Shown: positions 42,169 through 50,028 of the stretch, one piece after another
Position numbering within the stretch: position 1 is the stretch's first letter
How the letters are laid out: every line of letters begins with the position of its first letter
NCBI GenBank assembly: GCA_903927025.1
Contig: CAIYLG010000017.1
Coordinates: forward strand, 1-64,000
From: an uncultured Armatimonadota bacterium
Lineage (GTDB): Bacteria > Armatimonadota > Fimbriimonadia > Fimbriimonadales > Fimbriimonadaceae
Direction of reading: 5' to 3'
Length of the DNA: 64,000 nt
The notes under the pieces: model-generated
Told to the model about the DNA's origin: nothing
Database searches by the model: none
Seen by the model: the letters and a program-made list of their open reading frames with translations, nothing else
Made by a program: the position numbers and the translations under genes

Positions 42169-43311
42169 TTAGTCCGGAAGCGACAGCGCACTTGCCACGA
42201 TTTTGGGGAGATCTCTTTGGCTAAGTGTTCGTTCTTCTAGGCTTCGCTCGTCGACCGGGTAGCTCTTCTCAATGACTGCACGAGGTTCGTATCCTACGGA
42301 AAGGCCGACGTCAGACGCTGGAATATTGGCAGCTGAGCCTGTGGACAAGGGACCCGGCATGATGAGCGCCAATCGATCATGGGCTTGGACGGCTTCTTTG
42401 AGAAGTGGCTCCAACAACTCGACACTGAACTCGCGGACCGCCCACTCCATCTCTTCTTCCAGACCAGCACGCCGCAAGTTGGCAAACAGTGGGAGATAGA
42501 CGATCACCGACGAATGATCCAGCATCCTCTTTCGTATGGAGGTGAATTTAGTTTGAAGCCCTTCACCAAACTGAGAGCGCGGGACATGCCGATAGCCTGC
42601 AAGGCGCGTCAGCCCAGCAAGGCGCATCGAGGGACTTTCAATCCAGGTCGGTTCTCCCCGAACCAGAGCAAGATTAGGAACAGCCGCCCGTCTTCCGTGC
42701 CCCCATGGCCAAAGAAGGTTGAACGGTGGAAGGCCCTCATCTTGACGGCGGACGTTCACTTCAAGTGAGGACAACAGATTTACGGAATCGTCGATGTATC
42801 GACGAAACTGAGATTCACCATCTCCCTCCGGCATCATCTCCTCGTAGTTCTTGCCTTCCAGCTCCGTAGGCGGAGTGGTTCCGAGATCTCCAAGGTTCTC
42901 CCAAACGAGTCCGTGATCAAAGCGCTCTCCCACCAACGTCGTGAGCAACTTTGAATTCAGCCGAGGCGTCTCCGCCATAATCGCTTCGATCTCACCGGGT
43001 CTGGGCAACACGGAAGGAACCACGGCAGTGCCATCTGTGGCGCTAAGAAGGGAGAGATGAAAGTGAGTCGATCGCTCGGGAGGGTCAAACCCCAGGCTCG
43101 ATACGGTGAGCGGCCCCTGACGCAGCTCCACGACGCCCGGGCTGATGCCTAAAAGCAAGGATTCAGGCGTTTCCTGTCGGGGGACGCTGGCGACCCTCGA
43201 CAGGGAGCCAAGCTCGCCCAGACGGTGAAAGCCGACGAGGCCCTTTTGGATGAACGAGTTCTGTCCCGGCTCGGACAAGAGTTCCGGGGCAATAATGACC
43301 CATCGTCGCAT
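42169..43311 (-). CDS. Degenerate cofactor-independent phosphoglycerate mutase homologue
   Basis: A 380-aa protein with the layout of archaeal-type ApgM (alkaline-phosphatase superfamily): LLLGISPGVVELRQG, a central domain, FNLLWPWGHGRRAAVPNL (the family's W-P-W-G-x-G motif), and a C-terminal half. The metal and catalytic residues are not where they should be. The opening V-x-x-x-G-D-G-M is MRRWVIIAPELL, the Asp-x-x-x-His of the D-E-A-G-H-D-G region is replaced by VYLPLFANLRRAGL, and the D-H-S-T motif is absent. It is therefore probably a non-enzymatic paralogue. It begins 10 bp after the purF stop, with GGAGG as ribosome-binding site. Confidence 0.7.
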   Translation of the reverse strand: MRRWVIIAPELLSEPGQNSFIQKGLVGFHRLGELGSLSRVASVPRQETPESLLLGISPGVVELRQGPLTVSSLGFDPPERSTHFHLSLLSATDGTAVVPSVLPRPGEIEAIMAETPRLNSKLLTTLVGERFDHGLVWENLGDLGTTPPTELEGKNYEEMMPEGDGESQFRRYIDDSVNLLSSLEVNVRRQDEGLPPFNLLWPWGHGRRAAVPNLALVRGEPTWIESPSMRLAGLTRLAGYRHVPRSQFGEGLQTKFTSIRKRMLDHSSVIVYLPLFANLRRAGLEEEMEWAVREFSVELLEPLLKEAVQAHDRLALIMPGPLSTGSAANIPASDVGLSVGYEPRAVIEKSYPVDERSLEERTLSQRDLPKIVASALSLPD

Positions 43312-43321
43312 AGCCAGCCTC

Positions 43322-44794
43322 CTATATTTCCAGGAGGCGGAGCTGCGATCGGCTCAGTGTGGCAATTTCGCCCACGTCTGCAAGTTCTTCCAGTGACGCC
43401 TTCGTGAGATCGCTAGGAACCTCTACCGGATATTTGCCGGTGAAACACGCCGTGCAGAAGCTGTTGTGCGGTCTGCCAACCGCATTCATCGCTCCTTCAA
43501 CGCTCAAATAGCCCAGCGAGGTGGCGCCAAGATAATTCTCAAGCTCCGGAAGCGTCATCTTCGCGGCAGCTAGCTCCTTGGTCGTCGCCATGTCAATACC
43601 GTAGAAGCATGGGTGCTTAATCGGTGGCGCGGTGATGCGCACGTGAACTTCCGTCGCTCCAGATTCGAACAGCAGCTTCACGATCTGCTTCGTGGTAGTT
43701 CCGCGAACGATGGAGTCGTCCACGAGGATGACGCGCTTGCCCACCAGATGGTCGACAAGCGGAGACAACTTCATCTTCACGCCCAGTTCTCGCATTCGCT
43801 GGTCTGGTTGAATGAACGTGCGGTGGATATACCGACTCTTTATCATCCCTTCTCGGAATGGGATGCCGCTTTCACGGCTATAGCCCAATGCGGCGGGAAT
43901 GCCGCTGTCCGGAACTGGAATCACGATGTCCGCCTCGGCTGGGTGCTCTATGGAGAGACGAGCGCCCATTCTCTCTCGCGCGGAGTAAATGGTGGTGCCG
44001 TACATCTCAGAATCCGGTCGAGCGAAGTAGATCATCTCGAAGAGACACATCGCCTTACAGTCTGCCTTGGCGCCACAGGCCACTCGCATGCCTCGTGAGT
44101 CGATAATGACCATCTCACCAGGCTCAAGTTCTTGAAGTGGGGTTGCGCCAACCGGATTGAACGCACAGGTCTCACTGGCAATCACGTAGCCATCCTTGCC
44201 CAAAGCGCCCACCACTAGAGGTCGGATTCCGGCAGGATCTCTGAAGCCAATCAACATGGTGGGAGTCAGAACTGTGACGCTGTAAGCGCCCTTCGCCCGT
44301 CTCATCACCTCAGAAACAGCCGTCTCCGCCCCTCTGTCCAGGTTTCGGACAATAATTCGAGCTAAGATTTCGCTGTCGCTGGTGCCCTCAAACTTTTCGC
44401 CGTCAAGCTCCATTTCAATACGAAGCTCACGGGCATTGATAAGGTTGCCGTTGTGGGCGACCGCTATCTCTCCGACCGTGCTTTGGCAAAAGACGGGTTG
44501 AGCGTTTTTAAGCACGCTGGCCCCGGTGGTGCTGTAACGGGTGTGCCCCACCGCGATATGCCCTGGAAGACTGTCGAGTGTGACCTCGTCGAAAACCTGG
44601 TTTACCAGTCCCATTCCAACTCGAAGTCGAACTTTCTCGCCGTCACTGACCGCAAGACCGGCCGATTCTTGGCCACGGTGTTGAAGCGCGAAGAGTCCAA
44701 AGAAGCCAATTCGTGCCGCGTTCTCTTCAGGTGCGTACACCCCGAATACGCCGCACTCTTCTTTCAGCCGTTCATCGAGTTCGACGTCTACCAC
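43322..44794 (-). CDS. purF: Amidophosphoribosyltransferase PurF
   Basis: A 490-aa enzyme making phosphoribosylamine, the first step of purine synthesis. Residues 1-13 (starting at GTG 44794) are a propeptide; Cys14 in EECGVFGVYA is the N-terminal nucleophile after processing. The PRPP-binding loop is ILVDDSIVRGTTTKQIV near residue 355. Cysteines in ADCKAMCLFEM and NSFCTACFTGK are consistent with the Fe-S-containing B. subtilis type. A TATACT box exactly 6 bp upstream of the GTG means a leaderless transcript. The degenerate mutase gene follows it. Confidence 0.95.
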   Translation of the reverse strand: MVDVELDERLKEECGVFGVYAPEENAARIGFFGLFALQHRGQESAGLAVSDGEKVRLRVGMGLVNQVFDEVTLDSLPGHIAVGHTRYSTTGASVLKNAQPVFCQSTVGEIAVAHNGNLINARELRIEMELDGEKFEGTSDSEILARIIVRNLDRGAETAVSEVMRRAKGAYSVTVLTPTMLIGFRDPAGIRPLVVGALGKDGYVIASETCAFNPVGATPLQELEPGEMVIIDSRGMRVACGAKADCKAMCLFEMIYFARPDSEMYGTTIYSARERMGARLSIEHPAEADIVIPVPDSGIPAALGYSRESGIPFREGMIKSRYIHRTFIQPDQRMRELGVKMKLSPLVDHLVGKRVILVDDSIVRGTTTKQIVKLLFESGATEVHVRITAPPIKHPCFYGIDMATTKELAAAKMTLPELENYLGATSLGYLSVEGAMNAVGRPHNSFCTACFTGKYPVEVPSDLTKASLEELADVGEIATLSRSQLRLLEI

Positions 44795-44800
44795 TGGTTC

Positions 44801-44806
44801 AGTATA
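44801..44806 (-). promoter_or_regulatory. -10 box, leaderless purF promoter
   Basis: Minus-strand TATACT, exactly 6 bp (GAACCA) before the GTG at 44794, placing the transcription start on the start codon. Confidence 0.6.
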
Positions 44807-44868
44807 TCGGACGGTCGTGTTAAGAAGCAGTTAGCCTTTAACATAAGATTTAGACTTGACAAAGTAAT

Positions 44869-44901
44869 TGGGGGCACAACGTCTAATACGTTGTGCCCCC
44901 A
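44869..44901. terminator. Strong hairpin between rpmB and purF
   Basis: TGGGGGCACAACGT (44869-44882) pairs perfectly with ACGTTGTGCCCCCA (44888-44901) around CTAAT. It is a 14-bp stem placed just after rpmB on the minus strand. A perfect TCTCTCGAGAGA palindrome also lies at 44911-44922. Confidence 0.75.
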
Positions 44902-44924
44902 AAAGGTGATTCTCTCGAGAGAGC

Positions 44925-45194
44925 TTAAAGGTTGTAGCTTGGCTTCTTCAACCAGGCTTTAGGAACTGGCCTCAGTCCACAGGCAACCATGTTGAAAGCT
45001 TCCGACTTGATAACCGATGTTGCGACCTTAAGTCGCACCACTCCGTTTGGAGTCTTCAACCGAACAACCTGGAGGTTGGGCGACTGAGTTCGATTCTTGT
45101 GCGGCGCCTTGTATTTCCAGCCCTGAGAGTGCTGGTTTCGAATGTGTTTTGCGTTATTTGCGCGCTTGCCGCTTACCTGACAGATCTTAGCCAT
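44925..45194 (-). CDS. rpmB: 50S ribosomal protein L28
   Basis: An 89-aa basic protein starting at ATG 45194 (GAGGA lies upstream; an in-frame extension to 45206 is unneeded). The beginning MAKICQVSGKRANNAKHIRNQHS is typical for L28, followed by the conserved core TQSPNLQVVRLKTPNG. The C-terminus has a longer tail (VPKAWLKKPSYNL) than in many bacteria. No Cys quartet is seen, so it is the zinc-free form apart from the single Cys near residue 5. It is monocistronic, ended by a strong hairpin. Confidence 0.93.
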   Translation of the reverse strand: MAKICQVSGKRANNAKHIRNQHSQGWKYKAPHKNRTQSPNLQVVRLKTPNGVVRLKVATSVIKSEAFNMVACGLRPVPKAWLKKPSYNL

Positions 45195-45268
45195 TTTCGT
45201 CCTCAACCGCGCTTCGAGCGGCGAAGGGAGAATATACCCCCTTTAGCCTGCTCTCTGCAACCTCAGGT

Positions 45269-46288
45269 TCACTGAACCTTCTTCTTCGTCGGCGGAAGTA
45301 TCCGCTGACCCGCTAGCCGCATCGTTGTGTGCGCCTTGATCTTGTCTTCCTGAACCGCCTCGTCTGGAAAATCCGTGACAAACACTCCAAACCCAGATTC
45401 TGTTTTCGCCTCCGCGAGAATCGTGTGTTTGGTCTTCAGATCCAGATCAAACTCTATCGTGGATTTCATTGTAAGTGGGACCTTTTTGAGCCCGGTATCT
45501 TCCGGCTTCATTCCCACCAATTGATTGACGAAATCTCCGAGATCCGTCTTCAGGTCGAGAGTTCCCTCAACCCGATAGACCTTTTTGCCATCACTCTCAA
45601 CAATTCCCTTGTACGTGAAGGTGTAGTCCAGGCGCTGGACGGCCTGCTTGTCTCCCTTCCCTTTGAGCTTTTGTGGTTGGTAGCCCACTGTTCTCTTCCA
45701 ACTGTCGCCAACCTTGACCTCATCCAAAGGCGTCTTTGGCGCAAAGTCCAAGGCTGACTCAAACGAGCCCGCAAACAGAGACAGTCGGTACATCTCGCTG
45801 ACAAATTGGCTCAGCAAACCACCGAGCTGCGCCTGCCTGCGTTCGACGCCTACTGGCGCAAGAGATGTGAAGCCACCTTTCTTCGTTGGTTTGCCACCTT
45901 TGTCTGTGAGATCCTTCATCTCCAAGATTTCATTGAGAGGCGATACCGTCAATCTAAAGTCGATGTTCGACTGGATGACATTGTCCTTGGGGGGAGCATC
46001 GAATGTCTCGCCCTCGATCTCATGCATCACAGGTCTCTGATAGTGCACCACGGCAATACCATCAGCCTTGAGATCTTCCACGACGGTCGTGAAGTCGTAA
46101 TTGAGGTCGAGATCCTCTGGAATCCAAGTTTGCAGTCCACGTACGCGATGCTCAGAGTGAAGGCTCGATCGGATCTCGTAGGCGAGCTTTTCGTTCTTCA
46201 CGAAAACTCGCCCTAACGAAACCGAAGGATCCTTCGCCTGTGGCAGCACGCTGGCTGCGGTGACGAACAACAACTGCGCGATCAGCAC
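45269..46288 (-). CDS. Secreted protein, unknown
   Basis: A 339-aa protein starting at GTG 46288, with GAGAGA just upstream. A signal peptide (MLIAQLLFVTAASVLPQ) is followed by a beta-strand-rich domain: YEIRSSLHSEHR, VGDSWKRTVGY, LDYTFTYKGIVESDGKKVYRVEG, then VPLTMKSTIEFDLDLKT. The pattern is of a beta-barrel or beta-sandwich, as in lipid-binding envelope proteins, but no family is recognised. Its own strand has no close operon partner. Confidence 0.55.
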   Translation of the reverse strand: MLIAQLLFVTAASVLPQAKDPSVSLGRVFVKNEKLAYEIRSSLHSEHRVRGLQTWIPEDLDLNYDFTTVVEDLKADGIAVVHYQRPVMHEIEGETFDAPPKDNVIQSNIDFRLTVSPLNEILEMKDLTDKGGKPTKKGGFTSLAPVGVERRQAQLGGLLSQFVSEMYRLSLFAGSFESALDFAPKTPLDEVKVGDSWKRTVGYQPQKLKGKGDKQAVQRLDYTFTYKGIVESDGKKVYRVEGTLDLKTDLGDFVNQLVGMKPEDTGLKKVPLTMKSTIEFDLDLKTKHTILAEAKTESGFGVFVTDFPDEAVQEDKIKAHTTMRLAGQRILPPTKKKVQ

Positions 46289-46350
46289 TCTCTCACCTCA
46301 GAACGTTTCAACGAACTGCAAAACGTCTGCGTTCTGTCAGTCAGCGAATT

Positions 46351-47469
46351 CTATCGTAACACTTGTTTGGCGATGACGAGCCTCTGAATCTCCGAGCACC
46401 CTTCGCCAATCTCAGTTAGCTTAGCGTCTCGCCAGAGTTTCTCGACAAGAAACTCATGGGTCATTCCTCTTCCGCCATGAATTTGAATAGCTCGGTTAGT
46501 GACCCGATTGGCGGTTTCACTGGCGTAAAGCTTGGCAAAGGATGACTCTTTGATGATCGGAAGACCCGCATCGTACATGGCCGCGCCCTTATCCGTCAGG
46601 AGATTGGAAGCTTCAATTTCCATGGCGCTGTCCGCAATCATGTTTTGAACTGACTGCATATCAGCAAGGCGGCGATTGAACTGTTCCCTGCCCTTTGCGT
46701 ATTCACACGTAAGTTCGAAAGCCTTTTCCGCAATTCCAACCGCCATAGCGGCAATTCCAAGCCTTCCACGGTAGAGGAGGCCAATGGCATCCTCAAACCG
46801 GCACGGCGTATGCCACCCGACGGCATTGGTGAGCGCAAACTGCACAGTGTTGGAGGCGCTGACACCCACCGTATGAATCCGATTTTCGACCTTGAAGCCC
46901 TCTTGGGCGGTTTCAACGAGGAACGCAGTGAGCTCAGTCGGCGAGACTCGTGCAATCACAACAATTAAGTCTGCCTTGCCACCGTTGGTGATGAACATCT
47001 TTTGGCCATTCAGGTGGAAATAGCCTGGTCGGCCGGGAATCTCTTCGGCGTGAGTCTTCACTCTCCGAGCGTCCGAGCCAGCGTCGGGCTCAGTGAGCCC
47101 CCATGCCAATTTCAGCTCGCCGGTGACGATTCCAGGAACGTACTTCGCACACTGCTCTTCGGTAGCGAAGCGATCAAAATGGGCACTCACGAGCGCGTTG
47201 ATGGCAGATAGGTTCATTGCCAGCGCAGGATCGGCTTTGGCAATCTCTTTGACCGCATGACAGTAGGCCATACAGGAAACCCCGGTTCCACCCTTCTCCC
47301 TGGGGAGCGTCATTGCTAGGAGCCCCATCGCGCCTAACTTGGGCCAGATCTCATCTGGAAATGCGGCATTGCTCTCCCACTCTCGGGTGTAAGGGAGAAC
47401 GTGCTCCGCCGCAAACTCCCTAACCTTGGCCAGGAACTGTTCTTCGGATGCTGGAGCGATGTTAAACAT
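46351..47469 (-). CDS. Acyl-CoA dehydrogenase
   Basis: A 372-aa flavoenzyme of standard length. MLLG-type helical N-domain, then LAWGLTEPDAGSDARRVKT and GQKMFITNGG (FAD/substrate loop), the C-terminal helices with RGREQFNRRLADMQSVQNMIADS-like sequence, ending with RGMTHEFLVEKLWRDAKLTEIGEGCSEIQRLVIAKQVL. The Glu in EGCSEIQ occupies the catalytic-base region. It oxidises acyl-CoA to enoyl-CoA and passes electrons to the EtfAB pair encoded at 52.2-53.9 kb. The gene is divergent from the ArsR/B12 regulator, which might control it. Confidence 0.92.
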   Translation of the reverse strand: MFNIAPASEEQFLAKVREFAAEHVLPYTREWESNAAFPDEIWPKLGAMGLLAMTLPREKGGTGVSCMAYCHAVKEIAKADPALAMNLSAINALVSAHFDRFATEEQCAKYVPGIVTGELKLAWGLTEPDAGSDARRVKTHAEEIPGRPGYFHLNGQKMFITNGGKADLIVVIARVSPTELTAFLVETAQEGFKVENRIHTVGVSASNTVQFALTNAVGWHTPCRFEDAIGLLYRGRLGIAAMAVGIAEKAFELTCEYAKGREQFNRRLADMQSVQNMIADSAMEIEASNLLTDKGAAMYDAGLPIIKESSFAKLYASETANRVTNRAIQIHGGRGMTHEFLVEKLWRDAKLTEIGEGCSEIQRLVIAKQVLR

Positions 47470-47561
47470 GGTCGAAAACCTCTCGATCTTTGAGAATTGT
47501 CAGCTTCATTGCTCCCTTGATTTTACTTGGCTCCAGATTCCTGATGTTGCCTGAAGGAATG

Positions 47562-47596
47562 TGCATACAGAATGCATCACGAATCCGTATTATAAT
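47562..47596 (+). promoter_or_regulatory. Promoter and palindrome of the B12-type regulator
   Basis: TGCAT-N5-ATGCA (47562-47576) is a perfect 5-bp-arm palindrome overlapping the expected -35 area, and TATAAT (47591-47596) is a perfect -10 box 12 bp before the ATG at 47609. The palindrome could be a binding site for the encoded regulator and could affect the divergent acyl-CoA dehydrogenase gene. Confidence 0.5.
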
Positions 47597-47608
47597 TTGA
47601 GAACACGG

Positions 47609-48547
47609 ATGATACATCTATACGAGGAACTTGGGGATACGTCACGAAGACGACTCCTCGGCGAATTGCGAACGGGCCCCAAGACCGTCTCCGAACTTGT
47701 CGAAACCACACTGCTCAAGCAACCGAACGTTTCCAACCATCTTTCTCGCATGAAGGCTAAGGGGCTTCTGCGCGCACAGAAGGTGGGCCGACAAGTGTTC
47801 TACGCCTTTGCTTCTCCACAAATTGAAGCGGCTGTCAAAGCGGCATTTGCAACACGAGATGTTGCAGAAACCACTCTGGATGTAGAAGACGCCTCGAAGC
47901 GTTACGCCAAAGCAGCGATTCAAGGCAATGACGCCGTTTGCCAAGAGATTGTCGAAATGGCGCTGCGTCAAAGGATGTCTCTCCTGGACATCTATCAGAA
48001 CCTTCTGATGCCAGCAATGGTCGCCATTGGCACTTGGTATAAAGTTGATGCCATTGACACTGCTCAAGAGCACCTTGCGAGTTCTATCACGGAGCGAATG
48101 ATGGCCCGCGTCGTACAGAACTCAGTTCCCCTTCGCCAAGTAGGGCGAACGGCTCTGCTTGGATGCGGTCCCCAGTCTTGGCACGTGATTGGAATTCGGA
48201 TGGTGGCGGACTACCTGCACGTTGCTGGCTGGAAGACACTTTTCCTCGGGGCAAATATGCCCCACAAGTGCTTCCTCAGTTCCGTTGAGCAGCACAATCC
48301 AGATCTCATCCTGGTGAGCTGCGTCTGCTCGGACAGCGTGGAGTGCGCGACTGAACTGGTAAAGGACCTCAACGAGGCTCGGACTCCCAAGCGGAGATAC
48401 GTCATCGGAGTCGGTGGACCAAGTGCCTGTGAGAACAAGCAGATGTTCCTTGATTCAGGGGCAAGCTTTACCTGTTCAAACCTGAGGACTTTTGCAGAGG
48501 TCATCCTCCCAGAGATTGAACAGACCGGCACCTACCAAAACAAATAG
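47609..48547 (+). CDS. ArsR-type HTH regulator fused to a B12-binding domain
   Basis: 312 aa from the ATG at 47609; the frame is open to 47561 but the perfect TATAAT lies inside that part. Residues about 5-75 are an ArsR-like winged helix (EELGDTSRRRLLGEL, QPNVSNHLSRMKAKGLL). Residues about 90-170 resemble the helical B12-capping bundle, with GTWYKVDAIDTAQEHLASS (a W-x10-EH version of the W-x9-EH motif). Residues about 180-300 are the B12-binding Rossmann-like domain; SWHVIG keeps His and Gly of D-x-H-x-x-G but not Asp. In CarH/LitR the DNA-binding domain is MerR-type, so this pairing is different. Light or cobalamin sensing is inferred. Confidence 0.78.
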   Translation: MIHLYEELGDTSRRRLLGELRTGPKTVSELVETTLLKQPNVSNHLSRMKAKGLLRAQKVGRQVFYAFASPQIEAAVKAAFATRDVAETTLDVEDASKRYAKAAIQGNDAVCQEIVEMALRQRMSLLDIYQNLLMPAMVAIGTWYKVDAIDTAQEHLASSITERMMARVVQNSVPLRQVGRTALLGCGPQSWHVIGIRMVADYLHVAGWKTLFLGANMPHKCFLSSVEQHNPDLILVSCVCSDSVECATELVKDLNEARTPKRRYVIGVGGPSACENKQMFLDSGASFTCSNLRTFAEVILPEIEQTGTYQNK

Positions 48548-48603
48548 GGTCCAGAGTCTCTAATGACCCTGAACCCTACGTGACTTTGTGATTTCAGCTC
48601 GTC

Positions 48604-48957
48604 TTAGAGACCAGCTTTAGCCTGAGCGACGATTGCCTGGAATGCAGGCATATCGGCGATTGCCAACTCACTGAGCATCTTTCGGTTGACCTGAATGCCC
48701 TGTGTATTGAGGCCGTGAATCAGTTGCGAATACTTAATGTCGTTTGTGGTGCAAGCGGCAGTAATTCGAGCGATCCAGAGCCGGCGGAAATCGCGCTTCT
48801 TAGCTCGTCGGTCTCGGAAGGCGTACTGACCCGCCTTCATTACCTGCTCGTGAGCACGGCTGAAGACGTTCTTCTTACGGCCCCAATAGCCGGAAGCCTT
48901 CTCGATAATCTTTTTGTGGCGCTTGTGGCGCATTAACCCGCGTTTGACGCGTGCCAT
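48604..48957 (-). CDS. rplT: 50S ribosomal protein L20
   Basis: A 117-aa basic protein with the normal L20 opening (ARVKRGLMRHKRHKKIIEKASGYWGRKKNVF) and end. L20 binds 23S rRNA early in assembly and, in E. coli and B. subtilis, represses its operon mRNA. The ATG at 48957 has CGAGGAGAATAGA upstream. It follows rpmI on the minus strand with a 118-nt gap that holds a strong hairpin. Confidence 0.96.
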   Translation of the reverse strand: MARVKRGLMRHKRHKKIIEKASGYWGRKKNVFSRAHEQVMKAGQYAFRDRRAKKRDFRRLWIARITAACTTNDIKYSQLIHGLNTQGIQVNRKMLSELAIADMPAFQAIVAQAKAGL

Positions 48958-49031
48958 ATTCTATTCTCCTCGTTTAGCTATGAACCGGGTCCCTGCCCTT
49001 GGGCGGTAGCGGTAGAGAGTGTCGATCGTTT

Positions 49032-49059
49032 CAGCAGCCGCTTTCATGCGCGGCTGCTG
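49032..49059 (-). promoter_or_regulatory. Hairpin in the rpmI-rplT intergenic region
   Basis: CAGCAGCCGC (49032-49041) pairs perfectly with GCGGCTGCTG (49050-49059) with an 8-base loop. It lies between rpmI and rplT and might be part of an L20-responsive structure or a processing site; there is no terminator-like T-run. Confidence 0.4.
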
Positions 49060-49075
49060 GACGGCAAGTGAAGTC

Positions 49076-49270
49076 CTAGAGAACCAGAAGTCGCTTGACG
49101 CGCTTCAACTCTCCACGGAACACTACTGGCTCTTGCTCAAGCCGTCTCTTCCGAGACGCGTTCTTGTGCAGGAACTGGTGATTGTTGTGCGACTTCCGGC
49201 GCGTGATCTTCCCCGTTCCGGTGATCTTGAACCGCTTTGCCGCCGTCTTGCATGTTTTGATTTTTGGCAT
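49076..49270 (-). CDS. rpmI: 50S ribosomal protein L35
   Basis: A 64-aa basic protein with the L35 signature [20 protein letters not shown], then [21 protein letters not shown]. It is a late-assembly ribosomal protein. Its ATG at 49270 lies within the 3' end of infC, so its first 134 nt are also read as the tail of IF-3 in the +1 frame. No clear ribosome-binding site precedes it, so translation may depend on coupling with infC. Confidence 0.93.
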   Translation of the reverse strand: MPKIKTCKTAAKRFKITGTGKITRRKSHNNHQFLHKNASRKRRLEQEPVVFRGELKRVKRLLVL

Positions 49271-49820
49271 CTTTTTTCTTGCCGGTATTCGGCTTCGGCA
49301 CGAGCACCATGATCATCATGCGCCCGTCCAATGTCGGTGTCCGCTCAACTGTCGCGAGTTCAACAACCTGTTCGGCGAAGATTTCAAGCTTCTTTTTGCC
49401 GAGTTCAGGGTGAGTGATCTCACGAGCCTTGAACATACAGGTCACTTTAACCTTGTGTCCTTCTTCCAAAAAGCGTGCTGCATTTCGGACCAAGAACGCG
49501 AGATCGTGCTCTGCGATGCGCGGACTGATCTTTATACCCTTTACTTCCTGCTGTTTGCCCTTCTTGTCCTTACCCAGCTTCCCTTCGAGGTACTTGTGCT
49601 TGCCGTAGTCAATTATTCGGCAAACGGGAGGCTGTGCGGTGGGGGACACCATCACAAGGTCCAAACCGTCCTCTTTGGCGAGTGACAGAGCCTGTCTGCT
49701 CTGCATAATTCCAAGCTGGTCGCCTTCGGGACCAATCACTCGGATGTCTCTATACTTCAGCACTCGCTGGTTGATTTCGGGGCCTGGCTCTGGGCGGGGC
49801 GGTCTTCTAAATCCTGCTAT
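49137..49820 (-). CDS. infC: Translation initiation factor IF-3, probable AUA start
   Basis: IF-3 of about 227 aa if begun at ATA 49820. A GTG at 49763 would start at residue 20, inside the conserved N-domain sequence that begins [18 protein letters not shown], so the upstream start is better. GAGGTG lies 7 bp before the ATA, an in-frame TGA lies just above, and no other ATG/GTG/TTG intervenes. Rare AUU/AUC/AUA starts in infC underlie IF-3 autoregulation in E. coli. The C-domain ends [13 protein letters not shown] 44-residue tail follows, mostly encoded by overlap with rpmI. Confidence 0.85.
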   Translation of the reverse strand: MAGFRRPPRPEPGPEINQRVLKYRDIRVIGPEGDQLGIMQSRQALSLAKEDGLDLVMVSPTAQPPVCRIIDYGKHKYLEGKLGKDKKGKQQEVKGIKISPRIAEHDLAFLVRNAARFLEEGHKVKVTCMFKAREITHPELGKKKLEIFAEQVVELATVERTPTLDGRMMIMVLVPKPNTGKKKDAKNQNMQDGGKAVQDHRNGEDHAPEVAQQSPVPAQERVSEETA

Positions 49821-49827
49821 GTTCGTT

Positions 49828-49868
49828 CACCTCTGCTGCCAATGTTTCGGCAGTACACATCAGTATAT
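49828..49868 (-). promoter_or_regulatory. infC promoter, leader hairpin and ribosome-binding site
   Basis: Minus-strand TATACT at 49863-49868 is the likely -10 box. The leader contains a CTGCC/GGCAG hairpin (49836-49840 with 49849-49853) and GAGGTG (49828-49833), 7 bp before the ATA start at 49820. Confidence 0.55.
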
Positions 49869-50028
49869 CGTGGAGTGAAATGAGACACCAACGTCAGATT
49901 TCTGGATTCTTACAAGAATATCGTCTTCTGAGTGCTGCAAGGTTTCGATTTGACTCGAAGATACGTCTAGTGGTTAGCTTCTGAATCGAACGAAGAAGCC
50001 GACTTTGCAAGTCAGTTTAGGAAAAACA

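Noticed and set aside
41931-42191. 86-codon minus-strand frame near carA
   Set aside because: Arg/Gly/His-rich composition, no ribosome-binding site and no relation to any family.
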